From Flavobacteriales bacterium (GTDB lineage Bacteria; Bacteroidota; Bacteroidia; Flavobacteriales_F; PHOS-HE28), in assembly GCA_016717305.1 (NCBI GenBank), contig JADKFY010000003.1, forward strand, positions 62,001 through 126,000: 64,000 nt of DNA, written 5' to 3'. The position numbers and the translations under genes are program-made. Of the stretch, positions 8,770-16,995 are shown piece by piece. Below the pieces are notes generated by a model. That model was not told where the DNA came from. It did not search any database and saw nothing but the letters and a program-made list of their open reading frames with translations. Each line of letters starts with the position of its first letter. Position 1 is the stretch's first letter.

Positions 8770-11004
8770 ATGAAGCGTTCCATTACGCTGCTCTTGGCAG
8801 CACTGTTCGTGATCGGTCTACGTGCCGACGAAGGCATGTGGCTCTTGAACAAGCTGAAACAAGTCAACGAGGCCCAAATGCAGAAGTTGGGCTTCAAGCT
8901 CACGGCCGAAGACATCTACGCGATCAACAAAGCGGCGATGAAGGATGGTATTGTTCGGTTGGGCGGTGGTTTCTGTAGTGGTGAAATGGTGAGTGCCGAA
9001 GGACTTTTCCTTACCAACCACCATTGCGGGTATGATGCTATTCAAGGGTTGAGCAGCGTTGAACACGATTACCTCACAGATGGCTTTTGGGCCATGACGC
9101 GTAAAGAGGAGCTGCCCGGTGGGTTCAATGTGAGTTTCCTTCAGCGTATTGATGATGTTTCGGAGCGGATCAACGGGGAGTTGACCGATGCGATGACCGA
9201 AGATGAGCGTGGTGCGAAGATCGCGGAGATCGGTGCCAAACTGGTGGAAGAAGCTGGCACTGAGAATGGGAAAAGTGCTGAACTGAAAGTGATGTTCGAG
9301 GGCAATGAGTTCTACGTATTCCATTACATCACCTATCGCGATGTGCGTTTGGTGGGTGCTCCGCCCAGTGCCATCGGCAAATTCGGTGGCGACACGGACA
9401 ACTGGATGTGGCCAAGGCACAACGCCGACTTCAGCATCTTCCGCATGTATACCGGACCCGATGGTGAACCAGCAGACCCTTCCGAATCGAACATCCCGTT
9501 CAAGCCCAAATGGCATTTTCCTGTGACCTTGCAAGGTGTGCAGGAAGGCGACTTCGCGATGATCATGGGCTATCCCGGCAGCACCGACCGCTTTTTGAGC
9601 AGTTACGGTGTCAAGCTGGCCTTGGACGTTGAGCAGCCGAGCCGAGTTAAAGTGCGCCGTGCCAAATTGGATGTTTATGATGAGCACATGGATGCCGATA
9701 ACAAGGTGCGTATCCAGTACGCTAGCAAGCATGCCCAGGTGAGCAACTATTGGAAATACTTCATCGGCCAACAACGCGGGTTGAAGCGGTTGCATGTGTT
9801 CGATAAGAAGAAGGATCAGGAGAACGAGCTGATGGCTTGGGTGAATGCGGACCCGGCACGTAAGGCCAAGTATGGTTCCATCCCCACTCTCTTGGAAGGT
9901 GGGTATACGGAACGGGCCAAGTTCGAAAAGGCGAACGTGTATATGCAAGAAGGTGCTTTCGGAAGTGAAATGATCCTGATGGGTTTCCGCATGTACCGCT
10001 TGCGCATGCAATTGGCCACGGACCCCAAGGATGCGCCCAGCATAGCGGCTGCCGTGGCGCAAGTAAAAGCCGCGGCAGACGAAATGTGGAAAGATTACGA
10101 CCCGTCCACCGACCGTGATGTTACCGCTGCCATGTTCCGGTTGATACATAGTGATGTGGAGCGTGATCTGCAACCGAACGTGATGGCCACTATCGAGAAG
10201 AAGTACAAAGGCGATTTTGATGCTTGGTCCAAGGATGTGTTCGCAAAAAGCTTCTTGACGAACCGCGCCAGATTGGATGCCTTTCTTGCGAAACCCACTG
10301 CAAAAGCAATGGACAAGGACCTCGGCTTCCAAGCATCGGAAAGTTGTTTGAACCATTTCCGGAACATTATTGGACCTGCTGTTGCAGCGAGCGAAGGCGA
10401 TCTGGAAAAAGGCTATCGCTTAATGGTGGCAGCGATGCGGGAAAAGGACCCGAACAAAATGTGGTATCCCAATGCGAACAGTACCATGCGATTGACCTAT
10501 GGTACCGTTGGTTCGTACATCCCTGCCGATGCCATGCACTACGATTTCTACACCACCGCCAACGGCATTCTGGAGAAGGAGGACAACACCAATGACGAAT
10601 TCGTAGTTCCGCAACGTGCGCATGACCTGATCACGGCCCGCGATTTCGGCAGGTATGCTGATGCAAAAGGTGAACTGATCACGGGCTTCATCAGCAACAA
10701 CGACATTACCGGCGGTAACAGTGGCAGTGGTGTGTTCAACGGCAATGGAGAACTGATCGGCATCGCTTTCGATGGCAACTGGGAAGCCATGAGCGGAGAT
10801 ATCGCATTTGAACCCGAATTACAACGCACCATCAGTGTGGACATTCGCTACGTGCTGTGGACCATTGACAAGTTCGCTGGTGCTGGCCATTTGGTGAAAG
10901 AAATGACCGTGGTGGAGCGAAAGGCCGTTCCGGAGCCGGAGGCCAAAGTCGAAGAGGTGGTTCCTGCGACACCTGCAAAGACCGGTAAGGCTGTCAAAAA
11001 GTAG
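8770..11004 (+). CDS. S46 family dipeptidyl-peptidase (DPP7-like)
   Basis: This is a periplasmic serine exopeptidase that removes dipeptides from the N-terminus of oligopeptides during peptide-based growth. A signal peptide covers residues 1-19. The catalytic His is H85 in FLTNHHCGYDA, the Asp is likely D220 in HNADFSIF, and the Ser is S651 in GGNSGSGV. Eighteen residues after the Ser is Gly669 (FDGNWE). In this family that position is Gly in DPP7 (hydrophobic P1) and Arg in DPP11 (acidic P1), so DPP7-like specificity is inferred. The C-terminus has an Ala/Pro/Lys-rich tail. At 744 residues it is slightly longer than typical (about 715). The start is supported by the signal peptide and the upstream promoter. 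Confidence 0.93.
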   Translation: MKRSITLLLAALFVIGLRADEGMWLLNKLKQVNEAQMQKLGFKLTAEDIYAINKAAMKDGIVRLGGGFCSGEMVSAEGLFLTNHHCGYDAIQGLSSVEHDYLTDGFWAMTRKEELPGGFNVSFLQRIDDVSERINGELTDAMTEDERGAKIAEIGAKLVEEAGTENGKSAELKVMFEGNEFYVFHYITYRDVRLVGAPPSAIGKFGGDTDNWMWPRHNADFSIFRMYTGPDGEPADPSESNIPFKPKWHFPVTLQGVQEGDFAMIMGYPGSTDRFLSSYGVKLALDVEQPSRVKVRRAKLDVYDEHMDADNKVRIQYASKHAQVSNYWKYFIGQQRGLKRLHVFDKKKDQENELMAWVNADPARKAKYGSIPTLLEGGYTERAKFEKANVYMQEGAFGSEMILMGFRMYRLRMQLATDPKDAPSIAAAVAQVKAAADEMWKDYDPSTDRDVTAAMFRLIHSDVERDLQPNVMATIEKKYKGDFDAWSKDVFAKSFLTNRARLDAFLAKPTAKAMDKDLGFQASESCLNHFRNIIGPAVAASEGDLEKGYRLMVAAMREKDPNKMWYPNANSTMRLTYGTVGSYIPADAMHYDFYTTANGILEKEDNTNDEFVVPQRAHDLITARDFGRYADAKGELITGFISNNDITGGNSGSGVFNGNGELIGIAFDGNWEAMSGDIAFEPELQRTISVDIRYVLWTIDKFAGAGHLVKEMTVVERKAVPEPEAKVEEVVPATPAKTGKAVKK

Positions 11005-11023
11005 AGTGGATCAGTGATCCAAG

Positions 11024-11054
11024 AAAAAGGGTTGTCCAATGGGCGGCCCTTTTT
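11024..11054 (+). terminator. Rho-independent terminator after the S46 peptidase
   Basis: AAAAAGGG pairs with CCCTTTTT, and the inner TTGTCC/GGGCGG pairs with G-U wobbles around an AAT loop. A run of five T closes the structure 20 bases after the stop codon. Confidence 0.8.
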
Positions 11055-11070
11055 CATTGTTGACGAAGTA

Positions 11071-11232
11071 ATACCAATTCGCACTAAGGTCTAGGCCGAC
11101 CTGCTCGCGCTTTTTCCGCATGGCTTCTCCGTCGTGATCGTTCCATAGCTCTGGCTATGCACCCCCCCACCGTATCGCCCTGCGAAAAAATCCCTTCGCA
11201 TCTTTAGCCTATGCCTTAATGCGAAATGGTAT
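11071..11232. mobile_element. MITE-like element with 20-bp imperfect terminal inverted repeats
   Basis: The left end ATACCAATTCGCACTAAGGT (11071-11090) matches the reverse complement of the right end GCCTTAATGCGAAATGGTAT (11213-11232) at 17 of 20 bases. The 162-bp interval has no plausible gene. It holds a small hairpin, CATAGC-TCTG-GCTATG (11144-11159), and sub-terminal CGCTTTTTCCGCA / TGCGAAAAAA segments that could extend pairing. Size and structure suggest a non-autonomous transposable element; no clear target duplication is seen. The alternative is a REP-like palindromic unit. Confidence 0.5.
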
Positions 11233-11311
11233 AAGACCTCGTGCGGGGAGGGCGACACCCAATTGATCTTCGTTACCATGCCGCCGCAAGGCTTTTTCGT
11301 GATCACCTCCC

Positions 11312-11656
11312 CTATTCTACAGGCATGAGGAGCAGGTCGTACTCCCTGGCGCTTTCGCCCTGCCTAAAGTCGCGAAGGGTATCCTTCAAGATCGAATATC
11401 CTTCTTGCTCCACACGCAGGATCAAGGTGCCTGTCGTGCGAATGAACAGCGCGTAGTGGCCGTCCGAATTGGCTTGCGTCACAGCCTGTCTGCGGCCATT
11501 GCCGTCATTCCATTCCACCAGTGCATCAACAACGGGAGCACCGGAGATCGCATCCACCACCATTCCATGGAGTTGCAATTTCAACGTATCCTGTGCACCT
11601 GCGTTGGGAACGAAGAAGGCCAAGGTCACAAGTATGAATAGGTGGGGCTTCATCAA
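11312..11656 (-). CDS. Secreted carboxypeptidase-regulatory-like domain protein
   Basis: This is a 114-residue protein with a signal peptide (MMKPHLFILVTLAFFVPNAGAQ) followed by one CarboxypepD_reg-like beta-sandwich (LHGMVVDAISGAPVVDALVEW and the GYSILKDTL strand). In larger proteins this domain precedes receptor plugs; here it stands alone, so an envelope-associated binding or structural role is possible but not shown. It lies convergent to the S46 peptidase gene, with the MITE-like element between them. No operon partner is evident. It could be a remnant of a larger gene, but the complete signal peptide and stop argue for a real small protein. Confidence 0.65.
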   Translation of the reverse strand: MMKPHLFILVTLAFFVPNAGAQDTLKLQLHGMVVDAISGAPVVDALVEWNDGNGRRQAVTQANSDGHYALFIRTTGTLILRVEQEGYSILKDTLRDFRQGESAREYDLLLMPVE

Positions 11657-11753
11657 TTTGATCGATCCAAGGCACTATACCACTAGGTTCGAAGATATAC
11701 CAACTAGTGCAATTGCTAGGTCAGTAAGAAGATCGGTCCGCGACTGCACGTCA

Positions 11754-12596
11754 CTATCGAACTGCAATGACCTCCTTGTCCGATCGATGGGATCTGTTCG
11801 GTTCAATACCACGATGATCTCCCCCGTTCACCGAAGCCAAAACCGCCCCGACCGATGCCATGACCGGAGCGAACATCACCCCGAACAACGGAACATTCAG
11901 CAGCAAGCTGAACAAGGCTCCGTTCGCGACCACAGCCCCTATCCGACGGTTCACCGCACGTACACTTTCGCTCACACCTAGGCGGTGTCGTTCATGGATG
12001 TAATCAAACATGGAGAACCCGTAGAAATAGGCGGAGATCCCAAAAAGGAGCACCAAGCTGATCGGCGCCAAAATGGGCATCACCAACGTCGTGGTCCAAA
12101 TGAGGATCGTAAGTCCGATCTCGATCGTTCCATTCCTTATTGCTACGAGTGCTCCACGCAGGGCATCCTTCAGCAAATTCGGCCAACTGAAGGGGAAACT
12201 GCGACCGGTGATGAGCTCCTCGGTCCGTTCGCTGGCGTATGCCAGCAGTGGCGAAAGCAGGATCAACACCAAGTACTTGTTCGCGATGTACAGCAGGTAC
12301 AAGATCGCGATCTTCAGGAGCACGGCCACTACCATTTCTCGGGCACCGTTCAGGAATACTTTCACATTGCTCCACCATTTCGTGGTCTCGGTTCCCACGG
12401 GAATGGAAAGTTGTTCAGAGGCCCACGCAGAAAGTGTATCAGCGGGTTGTTGCAGAAGAGCATACAAACCGAAGGTGAGCAACAACCAGAGTACGATGGG
12501 CACAAGGAAAAGCCATCGCATACCATGATCCCGTGTGAATGCATACGCACGGAAGAACTCAACGGTGCCGGAGCGGAGGTTGCTGAAAAAGTCCAT
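11754..12596 (-). CDS. EI24 / CysZ-like multi-pass membrane protein
   Basis: The 280-residue inner-membrane protein has about six hydrophobic segments: WLFLVPIVLWLLLTFGLYALL, VAVLLKIAILYLLYIANKY, IEIGLTILIWTTTLVMPILAP and others. The overall layout is that of the EI24 domain family, which includes the sulfate permease CysZ. Family members begin with a short FF(R/K)A(Y/F) segment before the first helix, as in VEFFRAYAF here. No sulfate or cysteine genes are nearby, so sulfate transport is not supported by context. The C-terminus is polar and charged. It is divergent from purB with a 77-base gap. Confidence 0.72.
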   Translation of the reverse strand: MDFFSNLRSGTVEFFRAYAFTRDHGMRWLFLVPIVLWLLLTFGLYALLQQPADTLSAWASEQLSIPVGTETTKWWSNVKVFLNGAREMVVAVLLKIAILYLLYIANKYLVLILLSPLLAYASERTEELITGRSFPFSWPNLLKDALRGALVAIRNGTIEIGLTILIWTTTLVMPILAPISLVLLFGISAYFYGFSMFDYIHERHRLGVSESVRAVNRRIGAVVANGALFSLLLNVPLFGVMFAPVMASVGAVLASVNGGDHRGIEPNRSHRSDKEVIAVR

Positions 12597-12673
12597 GCTT
12601 TGGGCGTGTGAAGCGTACTTGTGTCCTGTTCGACAAAGATGGACAACACTGTACCAGCTAACTTTAGCACCGC

Positions 12674-14041
12674 ATGGAATTGGACGAATTAACCGCGATC
12701 TCGCCTATTGATGGTCGTTATAGGGACCGGACACGAACACTGGCGAAGTGGTTCAGTGAACAAGCCTTGATGCGCTATCGGCTGCACGTCGAGCTGGCCT
12801 ATTTCACCTTTCTGTGCAAGGTCCCTTTGCCGGAATTGGAAGGCACTGACCTTGGGAAATTGAAGAACGTACAGGATCGTATCGACCATTTGAGCACGAG
12901 CGATGCCCAGCGGATCAAGGACATCGAGAAGGTGACCAACCACGATGTGAAGGCCGTGGAGTACTTCCTCAAAGAGCGGTTGGAAGAAGCAGGTCTTTCC
13001 AAGCAGAAGGAATTCGTCCATTTCGCGTTGACGAGCCAAGACATCAACAACACCGCGCTACCATTGCTCATCCGAAATTTCCTGAACGACAGCTACCTAA
13101 AGGCGATCATGGCGGTCCGCGATCGATTGCATGGTCTTGCGAAGGACTGGGCGCAGGTCCCGATGTTGGCACGCACGCATGGGCAGCCGGCCTCACCCAC
13201 ACGAATTGGAAAGGAGTTGCAGGTTTTCGTGGAACGGATCGATCGGCAACTTGTGTTGTTAAGAGCGGTACCCTTCACTGGAAAATTCGGAGGTGCGACG
13301 GGAAATTTCAATGCACACCATGTAGCATATCCGCACTTGGACTGGAACAAGCTCGCCGACCGTTTCTTGACCGAGGAATTGGGCCTTGAGCGACTTCAAT
13401 TCACCACCCAGATCGACCACTACGATAATCTGGCCGCGCTTTTCGATGCCATGCGAAGGATCAACACGATCCTTTTGGACCTGTGCCGCGATATGTGGCA
13501 GTACATCAGCATGGAATATTTCCAACAGAAGATAAAGGCTGGCGAGATCGGGAGCAGTGCCATGCCACACAAGGTGAACCCGATCGACTTTGAGAACGCG
13601 GAAGGGAATTTGGGCATTGCCAATGCACTGTTCATCCACTTGAGCGAGAAACTACCCATTAGCAGATTGCAGCGCGATCTCACGGACAGCACCGTGACCC
13701 GGAACATCGGAGTGCCCATGGCGCATACCATGATCGCCATCGATTCCGTGCAAAAGGGGTTGGGGAAACTCGTACTGAACGAAGCTGCCATGGAACACGA
13801 CCTCAGTGCGCAATGGCCGGTGGTGGCTGAGGGGATACAGACGATCCTACGCAGGGCGGGACACCCCCAGCCGTACGAAGCTTTGAAGGAATTGACGCGT
13901 GGAAAGGCAAAATTGAACCAAGCGGATCTCGCAAAATTCATTGATGGACTTACAGTGGACGATGCGATGAAGGCGCGTTTGAAGGAATTGACCCCGCACA
14001 ACTACACAGGGATCGATCTGATGGGACGGGACCAAGCGTAA
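12674..14041 (+). CDS. purB: Adenylosuccinate lyase
   Basis: PurB catalyses two fumarate-releasing steps of purine synthesis (SAICAR to AICAR and adenylosuccinate to AMP). The 455-residue protein is of the Escherichia coli-like type, starting MELDELTAISPIDGRYRDRT. It shows the fumarase/aspartase superfamily signature SSAMPHKVNPIDFE with the flexible catalytic Ser loop, TSQDINNTAL and ARTHGQPASPT with the catalytic His. A TAACTTTA box at 12659-12666 lies only 7 bases before the ATG, suggesting a very short leader. The next gene starts about 9 bases after the stop and may be co-transcribed. Confidence 0.95.
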   Translation: MELDELTAISPIDGRYRDRTRTLAKWFSEQALMRYRLHVELAYFTFLCKVPLPELEGTDLGKLKNVQDRIDHLSTSDAQRIKDIEKVTNHDVKAVEYFLKERLEEAGLSKQKEFVHFALTSQDINNTALPLLIRNFLNDSYLKAIMAVRDRLHGLAKDWAQVPMLARTHGQPASPTRIGKELQVFVERIDRQLVLLRAVPFTGKFGGATGNFNAHHVAYPHLDWNKLADRFLTEELGLERLQFTTQIDHYDNLAALFDAMRRINTILLDLCRDMWQYISMEYFQQKIKAGEIGSSAMPHKVNPIDFENAEGNLGIANALFIHLSEKLPISRLQRDLTDSTVTRNIGVPMAHTMIAIDSVQKGLGKLVLNEAAMEHDLSAQWPVVAEGIQTILRRAGHPQPYEALKELTRGKAKLNQADLAKFIDGLTVDDAMKARLKELTPHNYTGIDLMGRDQA

Positions 14042-14050
14042 TTGTCCTTG

Positions 14051-14737
14051 ATGCTGATCCGCGTTAGATCATTCGTAGTCCGCGTGCTTCGCGGAAAATG
14101 GGTCCGCTGGTCCTTGGTCCTTCTGCTCTTGTTGATGATCGTGATAACCGTTGGCGAAAAGCGGATCTTGGACCATTCACGGGAACGCCTTACTGGAGAC
14201 ATATCTGTCCTACGGCATAATGAAGTGGGCGTGGTCTTCGGCACTGCGGCAGGGAGCCGTGGCGGTGGGCGGAACAAGTTCTTCGTGAACCGGATCAATG
14301 CTGCGGCGGCGATCTACCACGCAGGCAAGGTGGATCATTTACTGCTGAGCGGGGACAATGGCACCCTGTCCTACAACGAACCCATGGCCATGCGCAAAGC
14401 ACTTATGGCAGCTGGAGTGGACAGCACGGACATCACCTTGGATTTTGCTGGGTTCAGCACCTTCGATACGGTGGTTCGTGCAAAGAAGGTCTTCGGCCTG
14501 GATCATTATACCGTGATCAGCCAACGCTTTCAGAACGAACGAGCACTTTGGATCGCACGGGCCTTCGGGGTGGATGCCATTGGATTCGACGCAGCGGCGG
14601 TTACCGAGTACGGCTCGGCCTACACGTGGTTGCGGGAACGTGGGGCACGCATAAAGATGTGGATCGACCTCTTCATTGGAAAAGAGCCGCATTTCCTAGG
14701 TGATCCCGTCACGATCGGCGAGCAGAAACTACCGTAA
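14051..14737 (+). CDS. SanA/YdcF-family (DUF218) membrane-anchored protein
   Basis: The 228-residue protein has one N-terminal membrane helix (SLVLLLLLMIVITVG) and a DUF218/SanA domain facing the periplasm. Family features are VVFGTAAGSRGGGRNKFFVNRINAAAAIY, the LLLSGDNG strand-loop and ISQRFQNERALWIARAFG. SanA-like proteins affect envelope permeability (vancomycin sensitivity in enterobacteria); the chemical function is unknown. ATG 14051 is preferred to a TTG 9 bases upstream. It follows purB closely, so it is probably in the same transcript. Confidence 0.82.
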   Translation: MLIRVRSFVVRVLRGKWVRWSLVLLLLLMIVITVGEKRILDHSRERLTGDISVLRHNEVGVVFGTAAGSRGGGRNKFFVNRINAAAAIYHAGKVDHLLLSGDNGTLSYNEPMAMRKALMAAGVDSTDITLDFAGFSTFDTVVRAKKVFGLDHYTVISQRFQNERALWIARAFGVDAIGFDAAAVTEYGSAYTWLRERGARIKMWIDLFIGKEPHFLGDPVTIGEQKLP

Positions 14738-14769
14738 GGTGGGTCGATGAAAGGTTTCCCAATATCCAC

Positions 14770-15969
14770 TCAGATCCCGAATTCGACTTGGAAGAGGAAG
14801 GTCCATGCATTCCCCGCGTGATCGAACGACGCGATCCCGTCCTGCCAGCGATAGCCTGCGTATGCCTGAAGTTTTACCCGGTGTCCTTTCAGGTATTTGG
14901 TTGAACCGAAAAGTGCTTCCTCCGTTCGACGGGTAAGACCGGCCACCTCACTTCCGGGATCGACCAATGAATAACGACCTGCGACTTCGTAGTTGCTTTG
15001 AAGCACCTTGCTGAATTGCGTATTCAAACCACGGCCAGTGGTAACGAAACGGACTTGTCCTTCCGCATTCGTTGTGATCGGCGCAGGGCTTCTGCGATCG
15101 AAGAATTCTGCGCTCAGGGCATAGCCACTGTACTTCAGCAGCATGTCCACAATGAGCGTATTGATATTCGTAAGCGCATACAGGTCTTGGCCCAATTGCC
15201 CGCCGGTCCGAGTGGCTCTATCGTTGTGGCTATAGGCCGATCCGATGGAGAGCTTGGGGCGCGGTTCGAACTCCAGATCACCTTCACTGTAATCACCCTT
15301 GTTCGTAAACGCGCCAAAAGGCAACCACTCCAACCGGCCGGTGTAGGCCATACCACCAACATCGGGGGCTGCATTCCTACCGTTCCCGGAGGAGATCGCA
15401 CCCTTCATTTGAAACTCTTGGCCACCAACCGGAATGGTCCAATATGCAAAGAGCCCGAAATCGCGATCCAGAGTGAACGCGCCATTCGCGATGGATCTGT
15501 CCGGGAACTGGAGATTGCCGGAACTGTTCACGCGTTGCCGGTTCCCTGGCAATTTGCCCTGTCCAAAACCGCTGTACAGATCTTTCTTGAAGTGGTAATA
15601 GACCAAGGCATCCCGCACGGGTTGCACTACTCCTTGGGCATCCTGATCCAGATCGGCCCGAGCGAAATTCAATTGGATATAGTAGCGTAAACGATCGTTC
15701 ACTACGTAACCATCGAACCTTAGTCTCATCCGGCGAACACGCGCGTCCACCGACTTTACGCTGAGGTCTTCCCCGTTGTTCGAAGTGTAGCCCAGTCGAT
15801 TCTGCATGCGAAAGCGCAAGTTGAATTGGAATACCGGCGCGCGGGTCAAGGTTATACCGTCCTTGAGGTCGATCTGGGCACGTTCGTCCAATTCGGTCTG
15901 GGCAGCGATCCCAGATGCCATGAAAAGCCCTGCCATAAGAAGCAATGTCTTGAAAGATGAACTCACCAT
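14770..15969 (-). CDS. Outer-membrane porin, phosphate-selective porin O/P-like
   Basis: The 399-residue protein has a signal peptide (MVSSSFKTLLLMAGLFMASGIAAQ) and a beta-barrel of alternating aromatic strands ending FLFQVEFGI, with a C-terminal aromatic-rich strand. Features of the porin O/P-type family are FRMQNRLGYTSNN, the VRRMRLRFDGYVVNDRLRYYIQLNF strands and GLFAYWTIP. A longer upstream reading frame exists but the signal peptide fixes the start at 15969. It would allow diffusion of small anions or solutes; a phosphate preference cannot be read from sequence. It is convergent with the SanA-like gene, 32 bases away. Confidence 0.78.
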   Translation of the reverse strand: MVSSSFKTLLLMAGLFMASGIAAQTELDERAQIDLKDGITLTRAPVFQFNLRFRMQNRLGYTSNNGEDLSVKSVDARVRRMRLRFDGYVVNDRLRYYIQLNFARADLDQDAQGVVQPVRDALVYYHFKKDLYSGFGQGKLPGNRQRVNSSGNLQFPDRSIANGAFTLDRDFGLFAYWTIPVGGQEFQMKGAISSGNGRNAAPDVGGMAYTGRLEWLPFGAFTNKGDYSEGDLEFEPRPKLSIGSAYSHNDRATRTGGQLGQDLYALTNINTLIVDMLLKYSGYALSAEFFDRRSPAPITTNAEGQVRFVTTGRGLNTQFSKVLQSNYEVAGRYSLVDPGSEVAGLTRRTEEALFGSTKYLKGHRVKLQAYAGYRWQDGIASFDHAGNAWTFLFQVEFGI

Positions 15970-16159
15970 GGTCCAACAAAGAACGTAGATCCATAGCACC
16001 TGATGAGGGCTCGCACGATGATCTTCGGACGTGAACTGCAACCAAAGTGTGGGCTCTTGCGCACATGCGGTGAAAGGTGGATAACCTTGTTCACAATCGT
16101 TCGGCTCCTCCGTCGATCCCATCAAAGGATCCGTCGAACTTCGCACGAACGTTTACGCC

Positions 16160-16702
16160 ATGATCGCAACACTTTTTGGAAAGAAGAAGATAACGGAGGA
16201 GAAGTTGGCCAACGTTTTCGTGAACGCCATTCTTGAGCTGAGCGAACAGGGTTTTCCAGCGGTGGCCGCAGAGATCAACGAGTCTCCTGAATTCGTGGTG
16301 GACCCGGCCATTGCAGAGACCGATGACGGTGCATTTGCCTTGGTTGTACTGGCCGCGAACTTGATGGAGGCACAGCGGATCCTGGGCCCTGGAGCGGACC
16401 GTCGCATTGCGGCCTTGTCCATTTCCAAATTCGCACAAGCCACCGGACTGAAGACCACCGACTTGGAGCGCGAGGTACAACGCTTGCAAAGCCAAATGTC
16501 ACGTTTGAATTTCCCCAGCAAGAACACGGTCTACGCCATGGGTAAGGTGCTCTTCCAGCAATACGATCTGTTCTGTTTCCAGGACACGTACTTCCGCGAG
16601 ATGAAAGCTCCGAACCCGATCATCCTGAAACGGTTGAACGGTTTGATGGGCTACTTCTTGTGGAATTGGACCGAGGTGAACGAGCAGTACAAGATCGTTT
16701 GA
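16160..16702 (+). CDS. Conserved hypothetical protein, 180 residues
   Basis: I do not recognise a named domain. The protein is soluble, has no signal peptide, and starts with a basic segment (MIATLFGKKKITEEKLANVFVNAILELSEQG). The rest is mostly alpha-helical, with a possible coiled segment around KTTDLEREVQRLQSQMSRLNF and an aromatic C-terminus (GYFLWNWTEVNEQYKIV). Similar short proteins of unknown function are common in Bacteroidota genomes. It is divergent from the porin gene with a 190-base gap and convergent with the L-2-hydroxyglutarate oxidase gene. Coding quality is good (codon use like its neighbours, no competing frame). Confidence 0.72.
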   Translation: MIATLFGKKKITEEKLANVFVNAILELSEQGFPAVAAEINESPEFVVDPAIAETDDGAFALVVLAANLMEAQRILGPGADRRIAALSISKFAQATGLKTTDLEREVQRLQSQMSRLNFPSKNTVYAMGKVLFQQYDLFCFQDTYFREMKAPNPIILKRLNGLMGYFLWNWTEVNEQYKIV

Positions 16703-16995
16703 ACCCGAGCCCCAACTACCGTCGTACTGGGCGAAGAGTGGCCCGCGACCGTTGACCCAACGATCGTCACTCCGGGCCTAGGGAGGCTCTGCGACCTATG
16801 ACCCGCCCGATCGTCACTCCGGGCGAAAGGAGGCTTTCGCGACTGAAGACCCGGAGTCTCACAAATGACCCACGCGAGGCATTGGTGAGACTCCGTCCCG
16901 CAGCATTTGCGGGAAACTGGGTCCCCTCCCACAGTACTTCGGGACTGCGATCGCTCCCAGTTTCCGGAGGGACGATCCTTTGGCTGCGCTTAGCG
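16703..16995. repeat. Palindrome-rich intergenic region with tandem GC-rich repeat
   Basis: CGATCGTCACTCCGGGC occurs at 16761-16777 and 16808-16824, each followed by a GGAGGCT motif. A related copy lies near 19.7 kb. Two perfect inverted repeats follow: GGAGTCTCAC/GTGAGACTCC (16853-16862/16885-16894) and GGAAACTGGG/CCCAGTTTCC (16912-16921/16956-16965). The region separates two convergent genes and may act as a bidirectional transcription stop. No gene is seen in it. Confidence 0.6.

Noticed and set aside
11091..11306. 71-codon minus-strand frame in the MITE-like element
   Set aside because: It runs across the terminal repeat into unrelated sequence, has no domain, and the element ends define a better explanation.
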